From the NCBI GenBank assembly GCA_002341315.1, contig DDNV01000088.1, forward strand, positions 48,119-82,785: a stretch of 34,667 bases of DNA, read 5' to 3'. This document shows, piece by piece, positions 6,720 to 15,179 of this stretch (position 1 is the first letter of the stretch; each line of letters opens with the position of its first letter). The translations under genes and the position numbers were made by a program. The notes beneath the pieces were generated by a model, which was not told where the DNA came from, did not search any database, and saw only the letters and a program-made list of their open reading frames with translations. The DNA is from Cellvibrionales bacterium UBA2511. GTDB lineage: Bacteria > Pseudomonadota > Gammaproteobacteria > Pseudomonadales > Porticoccaceae.

Positions 6720-7988
6720 GTGAAACGCACCAAACAACATCCCTTCCGCAACAACCTGGCTCTGAGCCTCGGCCTGACGGTGTTGCTCTTACCCCTCGGA
6801 CTGATGGCAGAATCGCCGGATCACGCGATCCTGCAAAGCAGCGACTCCCTCAACTACACCGAGGTGTTTCGGGCCGCCATGGAGCGGGCTCCGGAACGGC
6901 CCCTGGGTGACGCCTACCGAGATCAGGCAGCTGCCCAACAGCATTTTGCCGGCGATTGGCTAGCCAATCGTCCCAGGACAACCGCCAGTTACTGGGATGA
7001 CCAGCAGGCGGACAACCAGGGCATGCGGGAAATGGAGGCCGGTGTGGAAGTGGATCTATGGCGCTGGGGACAGCGCCGGGACAATGCCAGCCTGGGAGAC
7101 CAGTACCGACAGGCCAGCGAGAGTTGGGGAAATTACCTGGCGCTGAAAATCGCGGGACAGGTGCGGACAACACTGCATGACCTCCGCCGTACCGACATCG
7201 CCTTCGCCCAGGCTCGCCGGGCACTGGATGACACCCGCGAACTGTTCAGGATCAGCGAAACTCTCCACAACACTGGCAGTATCGCCCGATCCGCGCTGAT
7301 GCAAAGCCGGGGACTGGTGCTGGAGGCTGAGCAGCGGTTGCTGGACAGTGAGGCGGCGCTGGTGGATGCCCAACGCAATTACCAGATAGTCACCGGTCTC
7401 CATCGGCGCCCGTCAGTGGCCTTCTCGGAAGAACGTAGCCAACGACAGGTCATCGACTCCGGGCACCCTCTGCTGGGCTTCCTGCAGGACCAGGCGAAAA
7501 GCCGACAACTGCAGGCGCAACTGGCGCGACACGATAGCGCCGGCAACCCCACCCTATTCATGGGCATGCGCCGGGAACGCGGTAGCAGTGGCGAGGAGGA
7601 TATCGACAGTCTCGGCATCGCCATCACCGTACCCTTTGGCGGCGGCAACTATATTTCCGCAAAAAGCAGTGCCGCGCGCCTCGCCGCCACGGAAGCGGAA
7701 GTCCGTGTCATGCAGACCCACCGACAGTTGCAACAACAACTGCACGAAGTAGAGCACCAGCTGGAATCCACCCGCCGTTCCCTTGAGCTGGGCAGGGAGC
7801 AGCAGGCATTGCATCGCCAGCACTGGCAAATGGCAAAAAAAGCCTTCTCCCTGGGCGAAACCGACATTTTGCCCGCCATTCAAGCCCTGCGGCGGTACCG
7901 GGAGAGTCGCCTGCGATACCAACTGACCGAGCTGGATCAGCAGCGACTGGTCTCCGAATTCAACCAAACCGTTGGAGTACTGCCATGA
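6720..7988 (+). CDS. TolC-family outer membrane efflux protein of the HME-RND operon
   Basis: 422 residues. GTG 6720 is preferred because the protein then begins VKRTKQHPFRNNLALSLGLTVLLLPLGLMAES, a proper signal peptide, with AGGA about 12 nt upstream. Reading further upstream would run through the promoter region and antisense to the regulator. The mature protein has the outer membrane efflux repeats rich in Ala/Gln/Arg/Leu (for example LKIAGQVRTTLHDLRRTDIAFAQARRALDDTREL and HRQLQQQLHEVEHQLESTRRSL) that form the periplasmic alpha-barrel. It supplies the outer-membrane channel for the adaptor and permease that follow, with an ATGA overlap to the adaptor. It resembles CzcC/CusC-type channels by position, though it lacks a lipobox. 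Confidence 0.85.
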   Translation: MKRTKQHPFRNNLALSLGLTVLLLPLGLMAESPDHAILQSSDSLNYTEVFRAAMERAPERPLGDAYRDQAAAQQHFAGDWLANRPRTTASYWDDQQADNQGMREMEAGVEVDLWRWGQRRDNASLGDQYRQASESWGNYLALKIAGQVRTTLHDLRRTDIAFAQARRALDDTRELFRISETLHNTGSIARSALMQSRGLVLEAEQRLLDSEAALVDAQRNYQIVTGLHRRPSVAFSEERSQRQVIDSGHPLLGFLQDQAKSRQLQAQLARHDSAGNPTLFMGMRRERGSSGEEDIDSLGIAITVPFGGGNYISAKSSAARLAATEAEVRVMQTHRQLQQQLHEVEHQLESTRRSLELGREQQALHRQHWQMAKKAFSLGETDILPAIQALRRYRESRLRYQLTELDQQRLVSEFNQTVGVLP

Positions 7989-9118
7989 AATCCCCCAAGG
8001 AACCGTCGGAACTGACCACTAATCGGTTCTCTTTCGCCCTGCCACTGGCCCTGTCTCTGGCACTGATGAGCGGCGGCAAAGTGAACGCAGAGGAAGCAGA
8101 AGCCATCCCCCTGAGCCGGGATGAAGCGGTCCGCATGAAGCTGGTTTTCCAACCCACCCGCAGCGCCGACTTACGCGACGGCAACAGCATACCCGCGACG
8201 GTCATCAACTCCCCCGAACACAGCGCCCAGGCCATTGCTCTCTACAGCGGCACCCTGACTCGCTGGCACCGGGTTCCGGGGGATGCTGTCAGCGCCGGAC
8301 AACCCATCGTCACCCTGAGTAGTCCGGGCCTGATGGCCGTTGAGGAATCCTGGCTGAAAGCCCACCACGACCTGGAACAGGCCCGCTATGAATTCGACCG
8401 TGATAACGAACTGTTCAAGGAAGGCATCATCGCCAGACAGCGGCTACAACAAACCCGACGCCGTCTACAGCAGGTGGAATTCACCCTGGCATCCCACCGG
8501 CAACAACTCACCAGGGCCGGGTTTACTGACACAGACCTGGCCCAGCTGCCCAGCGGCAAACGGCAACCCGGTGAATACCCGATCAAGTCTCCGGCTGCAG
8601 GAAAACTCAGTGAACGCCTGTTCAATGCCGGACAGGCTGTGCCCGCCAACACCCCGGTCGCCACCCTGCAGGCGGACTCCGAGCTATGGCTCGAAGCCGC
8701 TGTACCCGCAGTGCTGGCAGCAAGCCTGGAAGAGGGTGACCGTCTGCAACTGACTGACACAGACAGAACGGCGATCCTCAAATACAAGAATGCCGCCGTA
8801 AACCCCACCACCCAAATGGTGGATATCATGGCGGCCCTGGAACAACCACAGACCTCTCTGCCGGGCCAAACCCTGATGCTGACCCTGCCGCCCCTGGCCC
8901 GGGGTGTGCTGGTGCCCGCCGCAGCGGTAACCCATTCCGGCAACGCCACCACTGTTTATGTGCGCAGTGAAAATGGCGTTGAAGCTCGAGTCGTCGCTCT
9001 GTTACCCATGGGCAATCACTACCTGGCCACTGGAGGCATTTTCCCCGGCGAAGAGCTGGTGGTGGAGGGCACAGCCCTGCTGAAAGGTATCCAGTTGGGA
9101 CTCGGAGGCGGCGAATAA
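7985..9118 (+). CDS. Periplasmic adaptor (membrane fusion protein) of the HME-RND pump
   Basis: 377 residues, ATG overlapping the channel's TGA (ATGA). An N-terminal hydrophobic segment FALPLALSLALMSGGKVNAEE acts as signal peptide. A lipoyl/barrel-sandwich half follows (YSGTLTRWHRVPGDAVSAGQPIVTLSS), then an alpha-hairpin (SWLKAHHDLEQARYEFDRDNELFKEGIIARQRLQQTRRRL), the second lipoyl half (IKSPAAGKLSERLFNAGQAVPANTPVATL), a beta-barrel and a membrane-proximal domain. This order matches CusB/CzcB adaptors. It bridges the inner-membrane permease and the TolC channel. No Met-rich N-terminal copper site like CusB's is evident in the mature start, so the substrate is not settled. Confidence 0.86.
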   Translation: MKSPKEPSELTTNRFSFALPLALSLALMSGGKVNAEEAEAIPLSRDEAVRMKLVFQPTRSADLRDGNSIPATVINSPEHSAQAIALYSGTLTRWHRVPGDAVSAGQPIVTLSSPGLMAVEESWLKAHHDLEQARYEFDRDNELFKEGIIARQRLQQTRRRLQQVEFTLASHRQQLTRAGFTDTDLAQLPSGKRQPGEYPIKSPAAGKLSERLFNAGQAVPANTPVATLQADSELWLEAAVPAVLAASLEEGDRLQLTDTDRTAILKYKNAAVNPTTQMVDIMAALEQPQTSLPGQTLMLTLPPLARGVLVPAAAVTHSGNATTVYVRSENGVEARVVALLPMGNHYLATGGIFPGEELVVEGTALLKGIQLGLGGGE

Positions 9119-12100
9119 TGTTGAGTCGCCTGATTCAGTTTTCCCTCTGCCAGCGATTGTTGATCGGCTTACTGACACTGCTGCTGATCGGTTTCGGCAG
9201 CCGTGCCATGCTGAACCTGCCCATCGATGCTTTTCCGGATATCTCACCCACCCAAGTAAAACTGATTATCAAATCGCCGGGCATGACACCGGAAGAAGTG
9301 GAATCACTGATCACCCAGCCTATCGAAGTGGAACTGCTCGGCATCCCCGACCAGACAGTGCTGCGCTCCATTTCCAAATACGCCCTCAGCGCCATCACCC
9401 TAGACTTCGCCGAGGGAACCGACATCTACTGGGCCCGCCAGCAGGTCACCGAGCGGTTGAACAATATCTGGAGCGATCTGCCCGGCAATATCAGCGGGGG
9501 ACTGGCCCCCATGAGCACACCGCTCAGTGACATGTTCATGTTCACCGTGGACAACGACAATCTCTCCCTGCAACAGCGGCGCTACCTGCTGGACTGGACC
9601 ATCCGCCCCGCTCTGCGCACGGTGCCCGGCGTGGCCGACGTGAACGCGCTGGGTGGTTTTGTCAAAACCTATGAGGTGGCACCGCGCCGGGAGGCAATGG
9701 CTCAGATGCAGGTAACCAACGCCGATATCGTCGCCGCCCTGCAGGCCAACAACCGCAACGATGGGGCTGGCCGACTGGATCAGGGCGAGGAAGCCATCCT
9801 GGTGCGAGTGGCCGGTGCCCTCACCTCCCTGGAGGATCTGGCGGCCATTCGCCTCGACAACGCCCTCGGCCAGTCCATTCCCCTCAGCCAGATTGCCAAC
9901 ATTTCCCTCGGCAGCCTGGAGCGCTACGGCTCGGTCACCGCCAATGGCGAGGAAGAAGTGGTACAGGGGCTGGTGATCGGCCTGAGCGGGGCCAACGCCA
10001 GAAACGTAGTGGCCGGCGTGCAGGACAAACTGGCAGAACTGCAAACCAGCCTGCCGGAGGGGACTGCCATCAATGTATTCTACGACCGCAGCGTGCTGAT
10101 CGAGCGGGCGGTGGGTACAGTGAGCCTAGCACTGCTGGAAGCGGTGGTGCTGGTAGTGGTTCTATTGGTGCTCTTCCTCGGCAACTGGCGCGCCGCGATA
10201 ACTGTCTCATTGATCCTACCCCTGTCAGCGCTGTTCACCTTTTTCATGATGGACCGCATGGGCATGTCCGCCAACCTGATGAGCCTCGGCGGCCTGGTGA
10301 TTGCCATCGGCATGTTGGTGGACTCTGCCATCGTTATTGTCGAGAACATTGTCTCGGCACTGTCCCGACAAGAGGGCCAACAACAGGCGCGACAGAAAAA
10401 CGGCGGCACGCCCCTACCCCGCCTGCACATCATTTTCCGGGCAGTAAAGGATGTGGCGGTGCCGGTCACCTCCGGTGTCGCCATCATCGTCATCGTGTTT
10501 CTGCCACTGCTGACCCTGCAGGGGCTGGAGGGCAAACTGTTCGGCCCGGTGACCCTGACCATCGTGTTCGCTCTGCTGGGATCCCTGGCGCTGTCTCTCA
10601 CCGCCATCCCAGTGCTGGCTTCCTTCATGATCCGCAAGGGCAGCGAACGCGAGCCCTGGCTCAGCCGCCAGTTGCTGCGAGCCTATGAACCACTGCTGGA
10701 CAAGGCGCTTGCCAAACCCCGCTGGCTGGTGGGGGGTTCCGCCGCACTGCTGGTGGTATCGGTTTTGGTGTTCCCGCTGGTGGGCAAAACCTTCATGCCC
10801 ACCATGGACGAGGGCGACATCATCGTGCAGTTGGAATCGATTCCCTCCATCAACCTGGAAAACAGTACCCGCATCGTCAAACAGGTGGAAAAGGAACTGC
10901 TGACGAATGTGCCGGAAATTCAGCGCATCGTCTCCCGCAGCGGCTCCGATGAAATTGGCATGGACCCCATGGGCCTCAACGAAACCGACGTGTTCCTGCA
11001 ACTGAAACCGATGGTGGAATGGCAGGCCGACAGCAAGGCGGAAATCGAGCAGAAACTGCGCGCGGTACTGGAGCGCTTCCCCGGCATCAACTACGGCTTC
11101 ACCCAGCCCATCGACATGCGCGTCTCGGAGATGCTCACCGGCTCGCGGGGTGACATCGCCATCAAGGTGTTCGGCCCGGATCTGGCCACATTAAACCAAC
11201 TGACCCAGGCTATTTCCACGCGGGTGGAGACCATCGACGGCGCCGTGGATACCACCGCCACCATTAACGAGGGTGCCCAGTACCTGCAGGTGACCGTAAA
11301 TCGCCAACGGGCCGGTATGCTGGGCATCGACGTGGAAGCCCTGCAGAACCGCCTGCGGGCGGAGATCGAGGGGCTGCCCCTGGGCAACATTATCGAACAC
11401 ACCGCCCGGGTGCCATTGATGCTGCGCTATCACAAACCCCAGGGGGACGGCGTGATGCAACTGCAACAGAGCCGTATTAACCTGGCCAATGGCAGCACCA
11501 TTCCTCTCGCAGAGCTGGCAGATATCCGCCGCATCGAAGGACCGGTTGGGATTTCCCGCGAGTCCGGCCAGCGCTTTGCAGTGGTACGCACCAATGTGGA
11601 GGGCCGCGATCTGGTGGGCTTCGTCGATGAGGCCAAGGCCGCCATCGCCGCAGATATCGATCTGCCCCAGAGCTATTCCCTGGCCTGGGGTGGCCAGTTC
11701 GAGAATCAGCAGCGGGCGGCCGCCCGACTGGCACTGGTGGTGCCAGTCGCACTGGGCCTGATCGCCCTGCTGCTATTCATCACCTTCGGTTCCCTGAAAC
11801 AGACCGCCATCATTCTCTCCAACATTCCCTTCGCGCTCACCGGCGGCCTGTTGGCCCTGTGGCTCACTGGCCAGTTCCTGTCGGTTCCCGCCTCGGTGGG
11901 TTTTATCGCCCTGCTCGGTATCGCGGTGATGAATGGCGTGGTGATGATGTCCCACTTCAATTACCTGCAAGCGAAGGGCCTGCCCATGGCCGATGTGGTG
12001 AAACAGGGCGCACTGCGGCGCTTGCGCCCGGTGATGATGACCGCCAGCACCTGCGCTTTTGGCCTGTTACCTCTATTGGCAGCCAGCGGGCCCGGTTCTG

Positions 12101-12237
12101 AATTACAAAAGCCCCTGGCCATCGTGGTGATTGGAGGGCTGATCAGCTCCACTCTGCTGACCCTGTTCCTGCTGCCGGTCATCTATCGGCGTTTTCACAG
12201 CACTGGCCACAACAACTTGTCAGGAGAAACCGTATGA
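9118..12237 (+). CDS. CusA/CzcA-family (HME) RND permease
   Basis: 1039 residues, start overlapping the adaptor's stop (TAATG). It has the CzcA/CusA N-terminus (LNLPIDAFPDISPTQVKL...GMTPEEVESLITQPIEVELLGIPD), twelve predicted membrane helices, and two large periplasmic loops. TM4 reads AIGMLVDSAIVIVEN: Asp402 and Glu409 match CzcA Asp408 and Glu415, but the position of CzcA Asp402 is Ala396, as in CusA. Conversely, the CusA-type Met in EGDLLYMPS is replaced here (EGDIIVQLES), and DPMGLNETDVFLQLKP resembles CzcA. It is therefore a mixed type: a proton-driven exporter whose metal (Cu/Ag versus Zn/Co/Cd) I cannot call. TM10 GIAVMNGVVMMSHFN is typical of the family. Second-to-last gene of the operon. 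Confidence 0.9.
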   Translation: MLSRLIQFSLCQRLLIGLLTLLLIGFGSRAMLNLPIDAFPDISPTQVKLIIKSPGMTPEEVESLITQPIEVELLGIPDQTVLRSISKYALSAITLDFAEGTDIYWARQQVTERLNNIWSDLPGNISGGLAPMSTPLSDMFMFTVDNDNLSLQQRRYLLDWTIRPALRTVPGVADVNALGGFVKTYEVAPRREAMAQMQVTNADIVAALQANNRNDGAGRLDQGEEAILVRVAGALTSLEDLAAIRLDNALGQSIPLSQIANISLGSLERYGSVTANGEEEVVQGLVIGLSGANARNVVAGVQDKLAELQTSLPEGTAINVFYDRSVLIERAVGTVSLALLEAVVLVVVLLVLFLGNWRAAITVSLILPLSALFTFFMMDRMGMSANLMSLGGLVIAIGMLVDSAIVIVENIVSALSRQEGQQQARQKNGGTPLPRLHIIFRAVKDVAVPVTSGVAIIVIVFLPLLTLQGLEGKLFGPVTLTIVFALLGSLALSLTAIPVLASFMIRKGSEREPWLSRQLLRAYEPLLDKALAKPRWLVGGSAALLVVSVLVFPLVGKTFMPTMDEGDIIVQLESIPSINLENSTRIVKQVEKELLTNVPEIQRIVSRSGSDEIGMDPMGLNETDVFLQLKPMVEWQADSKAEIEQKLRAVLERFPGINYGFTQPIDMRVSEMLTGSRGDIAIKVFGPDLATLNQLTQAISTRVETIDGAVDTTATINEGAQYLQVTVNRQRAGMLGIDVEALQNRLRAEIEGLPLGNIIEHTARVPLMLRYHKPQGDGVMQLQQSRINLANGSTIPLAELADIRRIEGPVGISRESGQRFAVVRTNVEGRDLVGFVDEAKAAIAADIDLPQSYSLAWGGQFENQQRAAARLALVVPVALGLIALLLFITFGSLKQTAIILSNIPFALTGGLLALWLTGQFLSVPASVGFIALLGIAVMNGVVMMSHFNYLQAKGLPMADVVKQGALRRLRPVMMTASTCAFGLLPLLAASGPGSELQKPLAIVVIGGLISSTLLTLFLLPVIYRRFHSTGHNNLSGETV

Positions 12238-12524
12238 ACACCCTGCTGGTACTGAACATCACCCCCGAACTGGAAGAGGAGCTGGTGGACTACCTGCTTT
12301 CACGGGAAGAAGTAGGCGGCTTTACCTCCTACCCGGTACACGGCCACGGTGAGCAGGGCCGTCTCTCCATTGCCGAACAGGTGAGCGGACGCCGGAAGCG
12401 GGTGCAGTTTGAAATCCTGTTGCCTGAGCCACAGGTGGATAATCTGATCGCCGGACTCGCCGAAGAAGTCGGCAAAGGCATTCATTACTGGCAATTATCA
12501 GTAATACGCAGCGGCCATTTATAA
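12234..12524 (+). CDS. DUF3240-family small protein at the end of the HME-RND operon
   Basis: 96 residues, ATG overlapping the permease stop (ATGA). It fits the DUF3240 pattern: hydrophobic beta start (MNTLLVLNITPELEEELVDYLL), GFTSYPVHGHGEQGRLSIAEQVSGRRKRVQFEILLP, then a C-terminal HYWQLSVIRSGHL. The family is small, cytosolic (no signal peptide) and, to my knowledge, often encoded beside CzcA-type permeases; the alternating pattern suggests a PII/CutA-like ferredoxin fold (inference). The tight translational coupling suggests a stoichiometric accessory or sensor of the pump. His residues at VHGHG could bind metal. Function is not established. Confidence 0.75.
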   Translation: MNTLLVLNITPELEEELVDYLLSREEVGGFTSYPVHGHGEQGRLSIAEQVSGRRKRVQFEILLPEPQVDNLIAGLAEEVGKGIHYWQLSVIRSGHL

Positions 12525-12536
12525 CCCCCGAGGCAC

Positions 12537-12554
12537 GTTAACCCCCCGTTAACC
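12537..12554 (+). promoter_or_regulatory. GTTAACC-N4-GTTAACC direct repeat, candidate response-regulator activation site
   Basis: Two identical 7-mers are separated by CCCC, an 11-bp period exactly as in PhoB/OmpR-type boxes. The second half ends 10 nt before the TACACT hexamer at 12565-12570, so the site occupies the -35 region and no good -35 hexamer exists. This is the layout of a class II activated promoter. The regulator encoded as the fourth gene of the same operon (18321) is the natural candidate, giving autoactivation (inference). Confidence 0.6.
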
Positions 12555-12556
12555 CT

Positions 12557-12620
12557 ATCTTCCATACACTCTTGCTAACTGCCGCGTCGATCGGTGCGGC
12601 TCTATTGAGAGTACAGCGAT
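12557..12620 (+). promoter_or_regulatory. Promoter and leader of the second RND operon (intact copy of the 64-nt block)
   Basis: Contains the -10 like TACACT (12565-12570) and an untranslated leader of about 40 nt ending in a modest GAGAG ribosome site 7 nt before ATG 12619. The 64-nt block recurs in degenerate form at 4357-4420 with the same 16-nt start. Confidence 0.5.
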
Positions 12621-14010
12621 GATCGCAGACCAGGACCACCGCAATCCGTCACGAAGTACCCGACTTGTCCGGGTACCGTGCTACCTGCTGTTATTGCTCC
12701 TCGGGGGTTGCGTCACTCAGACAGACCTGGACTACCTGCCCCGGACCGAACAGGAAACCCGTCAGGTGGCTGCCTGGCAGGCCGAGAACAATGGAATATT
12801 ACAAAATCCGTCTCTGGATGCCCTGATCGGCGACAGTGAACTGTCCGCACTGATCGATGAGGCGCTTTCCTCCAACCCCGGGCTACAACAAATTCTGCTG
12901 ACCCTGCAAATCCGCCAGGCGGAACAGCGCCAAACCCGGGCAGCGCGCCTGCCGGACGTGGACGGGGGCTTCAACACCAACCGCGAGGAAGGCGCTGAAC
13001 GCCAATACAGTGGTTCCACCACCATTAGCTGGGAGCTCGACCTGTGGCGCAAGCTGGCGGACAGCGATAACGCCGCCCTTGTGGATGTAGCGCAACAGCA
13101 GGCCCTCTACCAAGCAGCCCGGGATACCCTGGCCACCCAAGTGATGAAGGACTGGCTGGGGCTAGTCGCCGTGCAGCGCACAATCGACATCGAACAGCGG
13201 CGCCTGGACACCATGGAGAAAAATGAACAGTTTATTTTGCAGCGCTACCGCAATGGCCTCGGTACCCTGGAGGACCTGGATAGCGCCCGCAGTTCCGCCG
13301 CCAGCACTCAAGCCACCTTAGCTGCCTACCAGGAGAGTCAGGCTGCCCTACGACGCTCCCTGCAAACTACCCTGGGGCGCAACCGCAGTGAACCCTTGAA
13401 CGTACCCGACCACTACCCATCCGTCATCAGACCTCTGGCCGCCCTGCCGGAACAGACCCTGCAGCGGCGCCCGGATTTACAGGCCGCCTATCTGGCCATG
13501 GAATCCGCGCAGTTGCGCACCAGGGTGGCCTACAAGGCGCTGCTGCCCAGCATCAACCTGCAAGCGGCCCTGCAGGATGTGGCCGACTCCCCCAGTGCGG
13601 CACTTCTCAGCGACCCGGTGTGGTCCCTGCTGGCCCAGCTGACCGCCCCCCTTTATCGCGGTGGCGAGCTGCGCGCCGCCGTAGACATCGCCGAATTGAA
13701 CAGCGCCTATGCCTACCAGGATTATCGCCAGACTTTGCTCACCGCCATCAAAGAGGTTGGCGATACCCTGGGCCTTGAGCAATCGCTGGCAAGTCAGCAA
13801 CAGCATGTCTTACAGGCACTGGCCAGTGCCCGCAATAACCTGACCCAATACCAGAACAGCTATCGCGCCGGTCTGGTGACCTTTCTCGACCTGCTCAACG
13901 CCCAGCAGCAGACCTATGACCTGGAGTCCCGCCTGGATGACCTCACTTACAATCGCCTGGCCAATCGCATCGACCTCGGCCTGGCCCTCGGACTGGAAGC
14001 TACCCAATGA
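12619..14010 (+). CDS. TolC/NodT-family outer membrane efflux lipoprotein
   Basis: 463 residues. Basic N-terminus then YLLLLLLGGC: a type II signal peptide with lipidated Cys31. Two outer-membrane-efflux repeats follow (ALIDEALSSNPGLQQILLTLQIRQAEQRQTRAARLPDVDGGF and RRPDLQAAYLAMESAQLRTRVAYKALLPSINL...LLAQLTAPLYRGGELRAAV), a clear NodT/OprM-type signature. It forms the trimeric channel of the second tripartite pump. First gene of a five-gene operon and joined to the adaptor by an ATGA overlap. Controlled by the promoter just upstream with the GTTAACC tandem site. Its 5' end appears duplicated and decayed at about 4420-4500. Confidence 0.9.
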   Translation: MIADQDHRNPSRSTRLVRVPCYLLLLLLGGCVTQTDLDYLPRTEQETRQVAAWQAENNGILQNPSLDALIGDSELSALIDEALSSNPGLQQILLTLQIRQAEQRQTRAARLPDVDGGFNTNREEGAERQYSGSTTISWELDLWRKLADSDNAALVDVAQQQALYQAARDTLATQVMKDWLGLVAVQRTIDIEQRRLDTMEKNEQFILQRYRNGLGTLEDLDSARSSAASTQATLAAYQESQAALRRSLQTTLGRNRSEPLNVPDHYPSVIRPLAALPEQTLQRRPDLQAAYLAMESAQLRTRVAYKALLPSINLQAALQDVADSPSAALLSDPVWSLLAQLTAPLYRGGELRAAVDIAELNSAYAYQDYRQTLLTAIKEVGDTLGLEQSLASQQQHVLQALASARNNLTQYQNSYRAGLVTFLDLLNAQQQTYDLESRLDDLTYNRLANRIDLGLALGLEATQ

Positions 14011-15179
14011 GTAAAACCCGCCAGCAATGGCTGATTTTCTGTGCCGCCCTGTTCGTACTGGTCGCTGTGGCCCTCTACAGCCTGTATGGCATGCGCCAGC
14101 AGACAACGCGCACCATGCCCGAGATCCATCGCCAAACACCCCGCCCCGATGTTTCGGTGGTCACTGTCAACACCGCTCGCTACCCCGCCGCCATGGTGGC
14201 TTACGGCGCGGCCGAGACTCACTACCAGTTGACACTCACCGCCGAGGTTTCCGGCAGGGTGGAGAACCTGGCCGAGGGCTTCGAGGTCGGTTCCAGGCTG
14301 GCTGTCGGCACCGAACTGGCGCGCATTGAAGCGAGCAATTATCGGGCCGCACTGGCCGCAGCAGAAAGCGAACGACAACAAGCCAGAGTGACCCTGCTGG
14401 AAGAGGAGCGTCAGGCACTACAGGCCGAAGCGGAGTGGCGCGCCTCGGGGCTTGAAGGAGAGCCGGATTCCCCACTGGCACTTCGGCAACCACAGCTGGC
14501 CGCGGCCCGTACCGCGCTGGACAATGCTCAGGCCGCGGTGGACAGTGCTCGATACGATCTGGCACAAACCCGTATCACCCTACCCTTTGACGCACTGGTG
14601 ATAAGCCGCGATATCGCCCCGGGCAGCTACCTGCAGGCGGGAACCCAGGTGGCGACGGTTTACAGCAGCGACCGGGTAGAAATCACTCTGTCTCTGCCCG
14701 CCCGGGACTGGCAAAATCTGCCTGACGGGGATCGGTTATTGTCTGGCGCCTGGCCGGTAACCCTGACAGGCGTTGAAAACGGCCAGCAGTGGCAAGGCCG
14801 TGTACTGCGCACCGAACAACACCTTGACAGTACGACCCGCCAGCGCTCGCTGGTAGTGGCCGTGGACCAGCCGCTGGCGCTGGAAAAGCCGCTGCTGCCC
14901 GGCACCTTTCTGAAAGCGCGCCTTGTCGGTGATCAGGTAGATGGCCTGTGGCAACTACCCAGCTCCGCCCTCAGCCAACGGGGTGAAATCTGGTTTGTTG
15001 ACACTGACGAACAGCTGGACCATTTCGCCACCGATCCACTGTTCAACGACGGCGAGCATATCTATGTGCGCGCACCCAAAACCCTGGCGGGTACGCCAAT
15101 TCAGGTGCTCAGTCATCCCCTCAACAGTTACCTGAAGGGCATGCTGGTCAATCCAGTGGAGGCGGCCGGAAATGACTGA
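14007..15179 (+). CDS. Periplasmic adaptor (HlyD/AcrA-type) of the second RND pump
   Basis: 390 residues, ATGA overlap with the channel gene. One N-terminal membrane helix (about 8-27, LIFCAALFVLVAVALYSLYG) with no lipobox, so an inner-membrane-anchored adaptor. First lipoyl half LTAEVSGRVENLAEGFEVGSRLAVGTELARIEASNYRAAL, alpha-hairpin about residues 112-185, second half ITLPFDALVISRDIAPGSYLQAGTQVATVYSSDRVEI, then beta-barrel and membrane-proximal domains. It connects the permease encoded next, whose start overlaps its end by 8 nt, to the outer-membrane channel. Substrate is not inferable from the adaptor. Confidence 0.88.
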   Translation: MSKTRQQWLIFCAALFVLVAVALYSLYGMRQQTTRTMPEIHRQTPRPDVSVVTVNTARYPAAMVAYGAAETHYQLTLTAEVSGRVENLAEGFEVGSRLAVGTELARIEASNYRAALAAAESERQQARVTLLEEERQALQAEAEWRASGLEGEPDSPLALRQPQLAAARTALDNAQAAVDSARYDLAQTRITLPFDALVISRDIAPGSYLQAGTQVATVYSSDRVEITLSLPARDWQNLPDGDRLLSGAWPVTLTGVENGQQWQGRVLRTEQHLDSTTRQRSLVVAVDQPLALEKPLLPGTFLKARLVGDQVDGLWQLPSSALSQRGEIWFVDTDEQLDHFATDPLFNDGEHIYVRAPKTLAGTPIQVLSHPLNSYLKGMLVNPVEAAGND

